This document shows positions 7,934 through 16,709 of a DNA stretch of 64,000 nt, piece by piece. The DNA is from an uncultured Bacilli bacterium. Lineage in GTDB: Bacteria; Bacillota_I; Bacilli_A; RF39; UBA660. A program made the translations under genes and the position numbers. Numbering within the stretch: position 1 is the first letter of the stretch; the number at the start of each line of letters is the position of its first letter. A model generated the notes under the pieces. The model worked only from the letters and a program-made list of their open reading frames with translations, was not told where the DNA came from and did not search any database. The stretch spans positions 186,001 to 250,000 of the forward strand of contig CAKPHH010000002.1 in NCBI GenBank assembly GCA_934157235.1, given 5' to 3'.

Positions 7934-8867
7934 TTAATTTTTTTCCTTGGTAAGTATTTCTTTTTGCCATTTCTTTATCGATATCATTTAGAACACAGAA
8001 TTTTTTTACTAGCCAATTTGGCTCTACTAAGTCATCTACTTTTGGATCTCCAGTTATACGATGAATTACTATCTCTGGTCTTAATAGTTCTAATTGGTCT
8101 GTTACAATATCAATATATTCTTCTTTGGTTAACATTTTAAAGTGTTCTTTTTCATAGAGTTTTTCTAAAGGTGTATCTTTTAAAATACTTAGCATATGAA
8201 TTTTTATGCCTTGGATGTCTAAACTATTTAAATATTTTGCAGTATTTATCATATCTTCTTTTGTTTCATATGGTAGACCATTAATAATATGAACTACAAC
8301 ATCAATGTTTCTTTCTCTTAGCTTTTTTACCATTTCTTCAAAACAAGTAAGAGTGTGACATCTATTTATTAGTTTAGATGTTTTTTCATTTGTTGTTTGA
8401 AGGCCCAATTCAATTGTTAGATAAGTTTTTTTATTTAATTCAGTTAAATAATCTAGGCATTCTTCGGTTATCGCATCTGGACGTGTGGCAATATTTAGAC
8501 CGATTACACCTGGTTCATTTAAAATTTTTGTATATAGTTCATTTAACTTTTCTACTTTTGCGTAAGTATTAGTGTGAGCTTGGAAATAACCAATATATTT
8601 GGCGTTGGGCCATTTTTTTAACATGATTTCTTTTACTTTATTGAATTGAACTTCGATGGGCTCTTGTTTATTGCCAGCAAATTCTCCGGAGCCTAGTTTT
8701 GAACAATAGATGCAACCATTATAACCGACTGTGCCATCGATATTAGGACAACTAAAACCAGCATCTAGACTTACTTTAAAGACTTTTTCGTGGAATCTAT
8801 TTTTATAATAATAGTCTAGGGTATGATATCTTTTGTTTGTATTACTGTATTTAAAAGAATTTTGCAT
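7920..8867 (-). CDS. TIGR01212-type radical SAM protein (YtqA/YhcC-like)
   Basis: 315 aa. The ATG at 8867 is chosen because GGTGG sits 5 nt upstream; an in-frame GTG three codons earlier overlaps that site. The [4Fe-4S] cysteines are in SCPNIDGTVGYNGCIYC. The YIGYFQAHTNTYA, TRPDAI and ELGLQT segments follow the known order for this family. Radical SAM enzymes cleave SAM reductively to start radical chemistry; the substrate of this subfamily is not something I can state. Confidence 0.88.
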   Translation of the reverse strand: MQNSFKYSNTNKRYHTLDYYYKNRFHEKVFKVSLDAGFSCPNIDGTVGYNGCIYCSKLGSGEFAGNKQEPIEVQFNKVKEIMLKKWPNAKYIGYFQAHTNTYAKVEKLNELYTKILNEPGVIGLNIATRPDAITEECLDYLTELNKKTYLTIELGLQTTNEKTSKLINRCHTLTCFEEMVKKLRERNIDVVVHIINGLPYETKEDMINTAKYLNSLDIQGIKIHMLSILKDTPLEKLYEKEHFKMLTKEEYIDIVTDQLELLRPEIVIHRITGDPKVDDLVEPNWLVKKFCVLNDIDKEMAKRNTYQGKKLNENI

Positions 8868-8910
8868 TTTTACCACCAGCTATATTTTATCATAAAAATG
8901 TTGTTTTTTG

Positions 8911-8919
8911 TGATATACT
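8911..8919 (+). promoter_or_regulatory. Extended -10 element
   Basis: TGATATACT (TGnTATACT) ends 21 nt before the TTG start at 8941. No clear -35. Confidence 0.5.
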
Positions 8920-8940
8920 TAATATAGTAGGTGATTATAG

Positions 8941-10068
8941 TTGACAAAGAAAAAGAAACTAAAATTAAAAAAACCTTTTGTTGTTTTATTTAAGCTTATT
9001 TTTATTGTGGCAGTTTTCTTTTTAGGAATATATGGCTTTTACTTATATCAAATTAAAAGTGTTACAAAAATGGGATATAGTAAAGAGGCTGCAAAGAATA
9101 TCTTACTTTTGGGAAAGAAAGACTATGTTAAAAATATAGAGGCTAATGAGACTTTGAATAAAGCTTTTGCTAGTAAGTATTTTATTGAAGATAATTTGGA
9201 TAGCTATTCTAAGATAAAGTACCAAGATCAGGAAAATATAATTAAAAATATTAATACATTGATCGAGAGAGGTTATAGTAATAGTAATATTTCACTTATT
9301 TTAGCTCATGGTAATGATAGTGACGTTACAGAGTTTGCTAAAAGAGAAAAAATTAAATATTTGGAGGAATTTTATAGTATAAGTTATGCTAAATTAAAAT
9401 ATTATGATCGTTATGTTAAATACTCTAGGGAAACTGGTGAAGATGAGAGGACAACGGTTGTTTTTGTTAATTTAGGAATGGATAATGATAATTATACTGA
9501 TGCTACACCAGTTACTAAATTTTCAAAAGATATGTTGGTTAATAAACATTATGTGTTAAGTGAAGACTTTGTTCCAGATGATTTAGTTGAGTTTGATGAG
9601 AAATATCGCAATGATTATGTTCAAAGTGGCAATAGAGAGGCCGTTGTAGCGTTTGGACAAATGTATGAGGCGGCTGAAAAAGAAGGCTTAGGCTTAGTAA
9701 TTAATTCTAGTTATAGGTCTTATCAGGATCAAAAAGAATTATGTGATTATTATAGGCAAATATATGGAGATAATTATGTAAATCAATATGTTGCTTTTCC
9801 AGGGTATTCAGAACATCAGACTGGTCTTTCTTTTGATATAGGTAGTAAGACAAGTAATGTTTTTAAAAAATCACAAGAATATCAATGGATGCTTAAAAAT
9901 GCATATAAATATGGATTTATATTAAGGTTTACAACAAAAAACTCTTCATATACAGGATTTAGAAGTGAACCTTGGCATTATAGATATGTCGGTAAGGAAA
10001 TAGCTCAATATATTTATGATAATGATATTTCATATGAGGAATATTATGTACAGTTTTTGAATGATTAG
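8941..10068 (+). CDS. D-alanyl-D-alanine carboxypeptidase, VanY/M15B family
   Basis: 375 aa starting at TTG with TAGGTGAT just upstream. One membrane anchor (about 12-36) is followed by an N-terminal region with an LAHGNDSD segment and then an M15B catalytic domain at about 235-370. Zinc and catalytic motifs are visible: SSYRS (Arg259), SEHQTGLSFD (His292, Asp299) and EPWHYR (Glu343, His346). It should trim the terminal D-Ala from peptidoglycan stem peptides outside the membrane. Monocistronic. Confidence 0.9.
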   Translation: MTKKKKLKLKKPFVVLFKLIFIVAVFFLGIYGFYLYQIKSVTKMGYSKEAAKNILLLGKKDYVKNIEANETLNKAFASKYFIEDNLDSYSKIKYQDQENIIKNINTLIERGYSNSNISLILAHGNDSDVTEFAKREKIKYLEEFYSISYAKLKYYDRYVKYSRETGEDERTTVVFVNLGMDNDNYTDATPVTKFSKDMLVNKHYVLSEDFVPDDLVEFDEKYRNDYVQSGNREAVVAFGQMYEAAEKEGLGLVINSSYRSYQDQKELCDYYRQIYGDNYVNQYVAFPGYSEHQTGLSFDIGSKTSNVFKKSQEYQWMLKNAYKYGFILRFTTKNSSYTGFRSEPWHYRYVGKEIAQYIYDNDISYEEYYVQFLND

Positions 10069-10081
10069 TGAAGTATTTTAC

Positions 10082-10110
10082 TTGGAATATTTATTTATGT
10101 GTGATATTAT
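10082..10110 (+). promoter_or_regulatory. Promoter of the GH31 gene
   Basis: TTGGAA (10082-10087), 17 bp, then TGATATTAT with TATTAT at 10105-10110; it ends 27 nt before the ATG at 10138. Confidence 0.6.
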
Positions 10111-10137
10111 GTTACTAGAATAATAAGAGGTGTTGGT

Positions 10138-12561
10138 ATGTATCCACTTGGTAAACAATTTGAAGTCGATTATACAAGATCTAAGAGTAATAGAAAAAAT
10201 ATTATTCAGGGTAAGTTCTTTCGTATTTCGGTTATTACTGAGAGAGTTGTTCGTTTAGAATATTCTCCATCTGGACAATTTGTTGATAGACCTACGCAGC
10301 TGGTTTTAAGAAGAGATGCTGGACCAACTGATTTTTCTGTGCGACAAGATACCAATATCATGGAAGTTGTGACAAGATACTTTTCGCTTGTTTATGTTAA
10401 GGAAAAACCATTTGTTGGCACTAAAGTGGATCCTATGAAAAACTTAAAAATAACTCTAGCAAGTAGAGAAAAAGATAGAGATAAGGATTGGTTTGTAGGA
10501 CAAGCAGAAGCAAGAAATTTAAATGGTAATATGATGGCCATTGATGTTAAGAATAGTCCAACATATTTAAAAGGATTATATTCACTAGATGGTTTTGCAT
10601 CTATTGATGATAGTTATAATAAAATAATTATGGAAGATGGTACTTTAGTTGATCCTCCTAAAGATCATATGGATATTTATGTGTTTATGTATGACAGAGA
10701 TTTTAAATATGCTTTGGCGGATTATTTTAAAATAACTGGTTCACCATCTTTGATACCAAGATATGCATTAGGTAATTGGTGGAGTAGAAATATTACTTAT
10801 GATGATAAGAGTGTAGCTGATTTGATTAGAAATTTTGAGAAGAAGAGAATTCCATTATCAGTAATGTTATTTGATAATGATTGGCATTACAGAAATATTG
10901 GAAACTTTACTAATCTTAAATCAGGGTTTACTTTTAATAATAATTTATTTGCAGATCCAAAGAAGATGATTGATCAATTTCATATTAGAGGTATTCGAGT
11001 AGGATTATGTATTAATCCGACAGAAGGTATTTATCCACATGAAATGTTTTATAAACAGGCAATTCAGTATTTGGGAATGCCTGATTCAGCTATTATAAAG
11101 TTTGATCCTTTGAATCCCAAGTTACTTGATGTTTTCTTTAAGATGTTTTTACATCCATTAGAAACGTATGGAGTGGACTTTTTTTGGAATGATTATTATG
11201 GAAATGCGAAGGATCCTACAGAGTTATGGGCTACAACACATTATCTATATTTAGATTCTAAACGTAACATGGGTAAAAGAGGTATGTTATTATCTCGTGG
11301 ACCTATTTATGCACCTCATAGATATGGTATTTTATATGGAGGATCTAGTGAGATTAGTTGGCAATCACTTCGTCAATTACCATTTATGTACTTGAATGCT
11401 GCGAATATAGGAGTTAGTTGGTGGAGTCATGATGTTGGTGGTAACCATGGTGGTATTGAAGAAGGAGATTTATATGTACGCTATTTACAATTAAGTACCT
11501 TTGGACCAATTTTGAGATTCCATGGAGCTAGAGGACCTTATTATAAAAAAGAACCTTGGGTATGGGATGCTCAAACAGAGTCGATTACAGCTGATTATTT
11601 AAGACTTCGCCATAGATTAATTCCTTATTTATATACAGAAGCTTATAATTATACAAGATCTGGTGTACCTTTAATTCAACCATTCTATTATAATTATATG
11701 TGGGTTTATGATGATGAACTATATAGAAATCAATACTATTTTGGGTCACAGTTATTAGTTTGTCCAATTCTTGATAAGATGGATACCGTAATGAACAGAA
11801 CATTACATAGATTCTTTATACCAGATGGTATTTGGTATGATTTTATTACTGGTAAAAAATTCCCTGGTAATAAAAAGTATGTTTCTTTCTTTAAAGAAGA
11901 AGATTATCCTGTATTTGCTCATGCAGGATCAATAATTCCATTATCTAATAGAAGTGATTATAATAATACAGGAATTCCTACAGATTTAGAAATTCAAATT
12001 TTCCCAGGTGTAAGTAATACATATACTTTATATGAAGATGATGGAGTAACAGCCTTATATAAAGAAGGTTATTTTTTGAAGACTTCAATCGATTATAATT
12101 ATTTACGTAATAACTATACAGTTATTATGAGATCAATTGAAGGTAAGAGTGGTATTGTTCCTGAGAAGAGAAATTATAAAATGGTATTTAGGAATACTAA
12201 ACAAGCCGAAGATGTAACTGCATACTTTAATAATGAAAGAATTGCGATTAGTAGTTATGTCGATGCTAATGACTTTGTGGTTGAAATTAAAGGTTGTCCT
12301 TCGATTGGACAATTAACAATTAATTGTAAGGGTAAAGATATTGAAATAGATGCAATGAGATTGATTAATGATGATGTTAAGAGTGTCTTAATAGATTTGA
12401 AGATTAATACTTATTTAAAGGAAGAAATTGCTGATATTATGTTTGGAGATTTACCTTTAAAGAAGAAGAGAATTGAGATTAGAAAGTTGAAGAAGAAAAA
12501 ACTTTCTAAGGAATATATTGGACTTTTCTTAAGATTAATTGAATATATGAGTGAAGTATAG
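10138..12561 (+). CDS. Glycoside hydrolase family 31 (alpha-glucosidase-like)
   Basis: 807 aa. The N-terminal beta domain (1-200) precedes the GH31 barrel. Visible family landmarks are the nucleophile region GVDFFWNDYYG (Asp352) and WWSHDVGG (about 428-435), with C-terminal beta domains after about 520. At the usual acid/base position (the WSGD-type motif) the sequence reads ILYGGSSEISW, with Ser403 where Asp is expected. Residues beyond about 690 are Lys-rich and helical. No signal peptide, so probably cytosolic. Substrate and activity are uncertain because of the substitution. RBS GAGGTG. Confidence 0.82.
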   Translation: MYPLGKQFEVDYTRSKSNRKNIIQGKFFRISVITERVVRLEYSPSGQFVDRPTQLVLRRDAGPTDFSVRQDTNIMEVVTRYFSLVYVKEKPFVGTKVDPMKNLKITLASREKDRDKDWFVGQAEARNLNGNMMAIDVKNSPTYLKGLYSLDGFASIDDSYNKIIMEDGTLVDPPKDHMDIYVFMYDRDFKYALADYFKITGSPSLIPRYALGNWWSRNITYDDKSVADLIRNFEKKRIPLSVMLFDNDWHYRNIGNFTNLKSGFTFNNNLFADPKKMIDQFHIRGIRVGLCINPTEGIYPHEMFYKQAIQYLGMPDSAIIKFDPLNPKLLDVFFKMFLHPLETYGVDFFWNDYYGNAKDPTELWATTHYLYLDSKRNMGKRGMLLSRGPIYAPHRYGILYGGSSEISWQSLRQLPFMYLNAANIGVSWWSHDVGGNHGGIEEGDLYVRYLQLSTFGPILRFHGARGPYYKKEPWVWDAQTESITADYLRLRHRLIPYLYTEAYNYTRSGVPLIQPFYYNYMWVYDDELYRNQYYFGSQLLVCPILDKMDTVMNRTLHRFFIPDGIWYDFITGKKFPGNKKYVSFFKEEDYPVFAHAGSIIPLSNRSDYNNTGIPTDLEIQIFPGVSNTYTLYEDDGVTALYKEGYFLKTSIDYNYLRNNYTVIMRSIEGKSGIVPEKRNYKMVFRNTKQAEDVTAYFNNERIAISSYVDANDFVVEIKGCPSIGQLTINCKGKDIEIDAMRLINDDVKSVLIDLKINTYLKEEIADIMFGDLPLKKKRIEIRKLKKKKLSKEYIGLFLRLIEYMSEV

Positions 12562-12571
12562 TTAAAAATAC

Positions 12572-12600
12572 TTGAAAAATTTAGAAAAGTTTACTATACT
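12572..12600 (+). promoter_or_regulatory. Promoter of the leuS T-box operon
   Basis: TTGAAA (12572-12577), 17-bp spacer, TATACT (12595-12600), placing the start of transcription just before the T-box leader. Confidence 0.7.
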
Positions 12601-12606
12601 AAGTGT

Positions 12607-12820
12607 ATATTTTTGAATGTTGTTAGTAGTAGTAGCAATTTTTTAGATATTTTAGAGAGCTTATGGTTGGTGAAAATAAGCATATTTAGATTGTGAACTT
12701 GACTAATTTTGTAATAGTTGGGTAAGACCATTATATCTATTAAAGCTGCATAGTTTTATACTATGAAGTAAGGTGGTACCGCGAATATTTCGTCCTTATG
12801 TATAATAAGGGCGTTTTTTT
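12607..12820 (+). ncRNA. T-box leader, leucine-type
   Basis: The hallmark AGGTGGTACCGCG is at 12771-12783, followed by the terminator 12791-12820. In stem I the specifier region reads GTGAACTTGACT. Aligned with the tyrosine T-box further on, the specifier is TTG (12699-12701); the overlapping CTT would also be a leucine codon. Uncharged tRNA-Leu should stabilise the antiterminator and switch on the membrane protein gene and leuS. The 5' boundary is inferred from the promoter. Confidence 0.92.
12791..12820 (+). terminator. T-box regulated terminator
   Basis: CGTCCTTAT (12791-12799) pairs with ATAAGGGCG (with one G-U), followed by seven T. It competes with the antiterminator formed around the T-box sequence. 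Confidence 0.9.
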
Positions 12821-12831
12821 TGGAGGTTTGT

Positions 12832-13209
12832 ATGAAAGAAATTATTTTATTTATAGTTTGCTTTTGGATTGTGCTCTTGGCATATGAAATTATTTTTATT
12901 ATACCTATGAAAAAGTATAAGGAAGGTAAACTGAAAAAGAAAAAAGAAAAGAAAGAATTAGCGGAAATTAGATATTTAGTTTCTAAATATAATTTAGATA
13001 TGAAGAAGGTTAATTATAATCAACTGTTACAGATAGTAGCTTTAACTTCATCATTTGATATAACTATTATTGTTACAATAGTAGCGTTAGTTGATAATTA
13101 TTTATTATCGTTACTGATGTGTATGTTATTAGTTATACCTGTTGTTATGGTGAGTTATTGGTTAGTGTTTAAATTTTATAAAAAGAGAGGAATGATTAAG
13201 AATGTATAA
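12832..13209 (+). CDS. Small membrane protein of unknown function in the leuS T-box operon
   Basis: 125 aa. ATG at 12832 has GGAGG just upstream; the earlier TTG lies inside the terminator and RBS. Predicted topology: N-terminal membrane segment (about 3-22), a very basic Lys-rich loop (KEGKLKKKKEKKELAEIRYLVSKYNLDM), then two hydrophobic segments (about 75-115) and a basic tail. The layout recalls small Oxa1/EMC3-like proteins, but I cannot assign it. The stop overlaps leuS by 8 nt, so it is coupled to leuS and under the same leucine T-box. Confidence 0.75.
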   Translation: MKEIILFIVCFWIVLLAYEIIFIIPMKKYKEGKLKKKKEKKELAEIRYLVSKYNLDMKKVNYNQLLQIVALTSSFDITIIVTIVALVDNYLLSLLMCMLLVIPVVMVSYWLVFKFYKKRGMIKNV

Positions 13210-15598
13210 TTTTAAAGAAATAGAGAATAAATGGCAAAAGTATTGGGAAGATAATAAGTGTTTTAAGGCATTAGATGATTGCAGTAAGCCTAAGTTTTAT
13301 GCTTTAGTAGAGTTCCCTTATCCATCTGGAGTTGGTATGCATTTAGGACATATTAAGGCGTATTCTGGATTGGAAGTAGTTGCGAGAAAGAGAAGAATGG
13401 AAGGATATAATGTTTTGTTTCCAATTGGCTATGATGCATTTGGTCTTCCTACAGAGAATTCAGCTATAAAGCAAAATATTCATCCTAGAGTTTTGACGGA
13501 TAGAAATATTGAGATATTTGCTGGTCAATTGAAAAAAGTAGGTTTTTCATTTGATTGGGATAGAGTTATTGATACTACAGATGAAAAATATTATAAATGG
13601 ACTCAATGGATATTTTTAAAGATGTTTGAGAAAGGTCTTGCTTTCAGAGATAAGACACTTGTTAATTATTGTCCTAGTTGTAGAGTAGTTTTGGCTAATG
13701 AAGATTCACAAGGTGGTAAATGTGATGTATGTCATTCGCAAGTCGTTCAAAAAGAAAAAGATGTTTGGTATTTAAGAATTACAGAGTATGCTGATAAGTT
13801 ACTTGAAGGATTAAAAGAAGTTGATTATTTACCAAATATTAAACTACAACAAGAGAATTGGATTGGTAAATCTACTGGTGCTTATGTTGATTTTAAAGTA
13901 AAAGATTTAGATGAAGTATTAAAAGTTTATACTACTCGTCCTGATACTTTATTTGGGGCTACTTTTATGGTAGTTGCTCCTGAACATCATATTATTGATA
14001 ATCATAAAGATATGGTTAAAAATATGGATGAGATTATGGTTTATAGAGAAGAGGCTAAGAAGAAGACCGAGTTTGAACGTGTTCAACTTGCAAAAGATAA
14101 GACAGGTGTTAGAATTGATGGTTTAGTTGCAATTAATCCAGTTAATGGAGCAGAAATTCCTATCTATATTGCAGATTATGTTATGATGGGTTATGGTACT
14201 GGAGCTATTATGGCTGTACCTGCTCATGATACAAGAGATTATGAGTTTGCGACTAAGTTTGGTATTGATATAATTCCAGTTATTGAAGGTGGAGATATTG
14301 AAAAAGAAGCTTATACAGGTGATGGAGTTCATATTAATTCAGGTTTCTTAGATGGATTAAATAAGAAAGAGGCTATTGAAAAGGTAATTGAATACTTAAA
14401 AGAAAAAGGTGTTGGAGAAAAAGCTGTTCAATATAAGATGAAAGATTGGGCATTTAATAGACAAAGATATTGGGGAGAACCAATTCCAATAATTCATTGT
14501 GAACATTGTGGAGATGTTGCTGTTCCATATGAAGAGTTACCTTTAAGATTACCTAAAGTTACTAATTTTGAAGTTGGTACTGATGGAGAGAGTCCACTTG
14601 CTAAAATAGAGAGTTTCGTTAATTGTAAATGTCCTAAGTGTGGAAGAGATGCAAAGAGAGAGACAGATACTATGCCTCAATGGGCTGGTTCTAGTTGGTA
14701 TTTCTTAAGATATATTGATCCACATAATGATAAAGAGTTTGCTTCACGTGAAAAGCTTAATTACTGGATGCCAGTTGATTGGTATAATGGTGGTATGGAA
14801 CATGTTACAAGACACGTAATTTATTCTAGATTCTGGTATCATTTCTTATATGATTTAGGATTAGTTCCTACTAGTGAACCTTATATGAGAAGAACGGCTC
14901 AAGGACTTATTTTAGGACCAGATGGAGAGAAGATGAGTAAGTCTCGTGGTAATACAATCGATCCTAATACAATAGTAGATGAATATGGTGCTGATACTTT
15001 AAGAACTTATGTATTATTTATGGGTGACTATGGATTAGAGGCTCCATGGAATGAACAAGGTGTTAAAGGAATTAGTCGTTTCTTAGATAGAGTTTATAGA
15101 TTGAGTGAAAGATTAAATGATAGTAAAGGTTATACTAGTAGTTTTGAAGGTATTATAAATAAGACTATTAAGAAAGTATCTGATGATATTGAAACTTTAA
15201 AATATAATACGGCTATATCTGAATTAATGAAATTAGTTAATGAATATTATGCAGTAGAATCTATTAGTAAAGATGATTATACAGTATTATTAACATTGTT
15301 ATATCCATTTGCTCCACATATTACTGAAGAGTTAAATGAGAAGATTGGTAATAGTCCAATTTGTAAGAGTAGTTGGCCTAAATATGATGAAACTAAAACT
15401 ATAGATGAGACTAAGGAAATTGCTGTTCAAGTTAATGGTAAAGTTAGAGGTACTATTACAATTAATGTTAATGATTCAGAAGATACTATTAAGGAAATGG
15501 CTTTAAATGAAGAGAATGTTAAGAGACATACAGAAGGTAAAGATATAGTTAAAGTTATTGTTATTAAAGGAAAAATAGTTAATATAGTAGTTAAATAG
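13202..15598 (+). CDS. leuS: Leucyl-tRNA synthetase
   Basis: 798 aa, normal for bacterial LeuRS. The class I HIGH motif appears as PYPSGVGMHLGHIKAY near residue 40, a zinc-type CPSCR...CDVCH module near 155-180, the CP1 editing domain with TTRPDTLFGATFMVVAPEH near 240-255, and KMSKS as GEKMSKSRGN near 575-585. The anticodon-binding and C-terminal domains follow. It charges tRNA-Leu with leucine. Transcription should depend on the upstream T-box; translation is coupled to the preceding small membrane protein gene by an 8-nt overlap. Confidence 0.98.
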   Translation: MYNFKEIENKWQKYWEDNKCFKALDDCSKPKFYALVEFPYPSGVGMHLGHIKAYSGLEVVARKRRMEGYNVLFPIGYDAFGLPTENSAIKQNIHPRVLTDRNIEIFAGQLKKVGFSFDWDRVIDTTDEKYYKWTQWIFLKMFEKGLAFRDKTLVNYCPSCRVVLANEDSQGGKCDVCHSQVVQKEKDVWYLRITEYADKLLEGLKEVDYLPNIKLQQENWIGKSTGAYVDFKVKDLDEVLKVYTTRPDTLFGATFMVVAPEHHIIDNHKDMVKNMDEIMVYREEAKKKTEFERVQLAKDKTGVRIDGLVAINPVNGAEIPIYIADYVMMGYGTGAIMAVPAHDTRDYEFATKFGIDIIPVIEGGDIEKEAYTGDGVHINSGFLDGLNKKEAIEKVIEYLKEKGVGEKAVQYKMKDWAFNRQRYWGEPIPIIHCEHCGDVAVPYEELPLRLPKVTNFEVGTDGESPLAKIESFVNCKCPKCGRDAKRETDTMPQWAGSSWYFLRYIDPHNDKEFASREKLNYWMPVDWYNGGMEHVTRHVIYSRFWYHFLYDLGLVPTSEPYMRRTAQGLILGPDGEKMSKSRGNTIDPNTIVDEYGADTLRTYVLFMGDYGLEAPWNEQGVKGISRFLDRVYRLSERLNDSKGYTSSFEGIINKTIKKVSDDIETLKYNTAISELMKLVNEYYAVESISKDDYTVLLTLLYPFAPHITEELNEKIGNSPICKSSWPKYDETKTIDETKEIAVQVNGKVRGTITINVNDSEDTIKEMALNEENVKRHTEGKDIVKVIVIKGKIVNIVVK

Positions 15599-15620
15599 AG
15601 AAGAGATTCTCTATTTTTTT
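15594..15620 (+). terminator. Intrinsic terminator after leuS
   Basis: Nine-bp stem AATAGAGAA (15594-15602) and TTCTCTATT (15607-15615) plus a T run; it overlaps the leuS stop. Confidence 0.85.
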
Positions 15621-15727
15621 GTATGTATTTCCAAACCATTATACACAATCTTGACTTTCCTTGATATTGATTTTTTAGGTATTTTATGGTAAAATATGCG
15701 TACTAATTGATGGTAATGGTGATTTTT

Positions 15728-16603
15728 ATGGAATTTAGATTTTTAGATAATTATGAGGCAAGTGTTAATGGTCGTAGAATTGATTTGATTAAGAAGAATA
15801 AGTATGGAGCTGCGGCAGAGGTTACAGATTTTGCTATTTTATTAGGTGGCCATGGTGGTAGAGCGGAGAGTAATCGTTTATTTAGTAATAGCACGATTCG
15901 TTCTGGACATTATTATATTGATTGTAATCTTCATGGCAATGTTTGGGTTATTAATTCCCAGGGTAATGGTTATTGGCAATATCCTATTGTTCGTCAAGGT
16001 GTTGGTATTAGACCAGCTACATCTTACTCTTTCAATGAAGTAGAATTTAAAGATGCAATAGCGATTAAAGGAATAAAGGAAATTGCTTATGGAGAATTAC
16101 CGCAAACGGTAATGGGTCTTGATGATTCCATGGAATTAGAAACTGCTTTTAATGCTTTTGAATTAATAGAAACAGGAAGAACTTATACAGTTGATTCTGC
16201 AGATTTTACTTCTGAAGCAGACTTTACACCAAGACAACTTGTAGAATATGAGTATAAAGATGGACATTATGTTAGAGTTGTTGCGGATGATGCAACTATG
16301 TATGGTTATAAATTGTCTGATGGTAGAGAGATAAAAAAAGGACAACCTTATTGGGTTAAAGTTGAACCTATTGTTTGGATGGTTGATAAGAAGAATGATA
16401 TTGTTCTTTCTAAAAAAATAATACTTGCTGGTATTCCATTCAATGATGATAATGGGCCTGATCTTAATTACTTCACAAAATTTTCTGATACAATAGTTGG
16501 CAAATTTTTAAATGAAACTTTTGCTAAGGAGATTGTTGCTCCTAGAACTTATCAAAGTGCTACTGAAAGACAAGAAGCAAAAGTATTTAAGAAAGTAAAA
16601 TAA
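15728..16603 (+). CDS. DUF6273-like domain protein
   Basis: 291 aa from ATG 15728 (GGTGA upstream). The N-terminal half contains FAILLGGHGGRAESN and a region with SGHYYIDCNLHGNVWVINS. The C-terminal half has EIAYGELPQTVM, then GQPYWVKVEPIVWMVDKKN and IVLSKKIILAGIPFN, the order of elements seen in DUF6273 domains (a surface-type domain of unknown role, often in gut Firmicutes). No signal peptide is visible, so it may be cytoplasmic. Function unknown. A terminator follows. Confidence 0.6.
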   Translation: MEFRFLDNYEASVNGRRIDLIKKNKYGAAAEVTDFAILLGGHGGRAESNRLFSNSTIRSGHYYIDCNLHGNVWVINSQGNGYWQYPIVRQGVGIRPATSYSFNEVEFKDAIAIKGIKEIAYGELPQTVMGLDDSMELETAFNAFELIETGRTYTVDSADFTSEADFTPRQLVEYEYKDGHYVRVVADDATMYGYKLSDGREIKKGQPYWVKVEPIVWMVDKKNDIVLSKKIILAGIPFNDDNGPDLNYFTKFSDTIVGKFLNETFAKEIVAPRTYQSATERQEAKVFKKVK

Positions 16604-16627
16604 TTGAAAAAGTGTACTTTTAATAAT

Positions 16628-16651
16628 AGGACTTGAATGTAAGTCCTTTTT
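16628..16651 (+). terminator. Intrinsic terminator
   Basis: AGGACTT (16628-16634) pairs with AAGTCCT (16641-16647), followed by T-rich sequence. Confidence 0.8.
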
Positions 16652-16652
16652 G

Positions 16653-16681
16653 TTTACTTTTTATTTGGATGATGTTATAAT
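16653..16681 (+). promoter_or_regulatory. Promoter of the Fic gene
   Basis: TTTACT (16653-16658), 17 bp, then TGTTATAAT with TATAAT at 16676-16681; another TGnTATAAT extended -10. Confidence 0.65.
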
Positions 16682-16709
16682 AATCGTATTTCAGATTGGG
16701 GGGATACTT

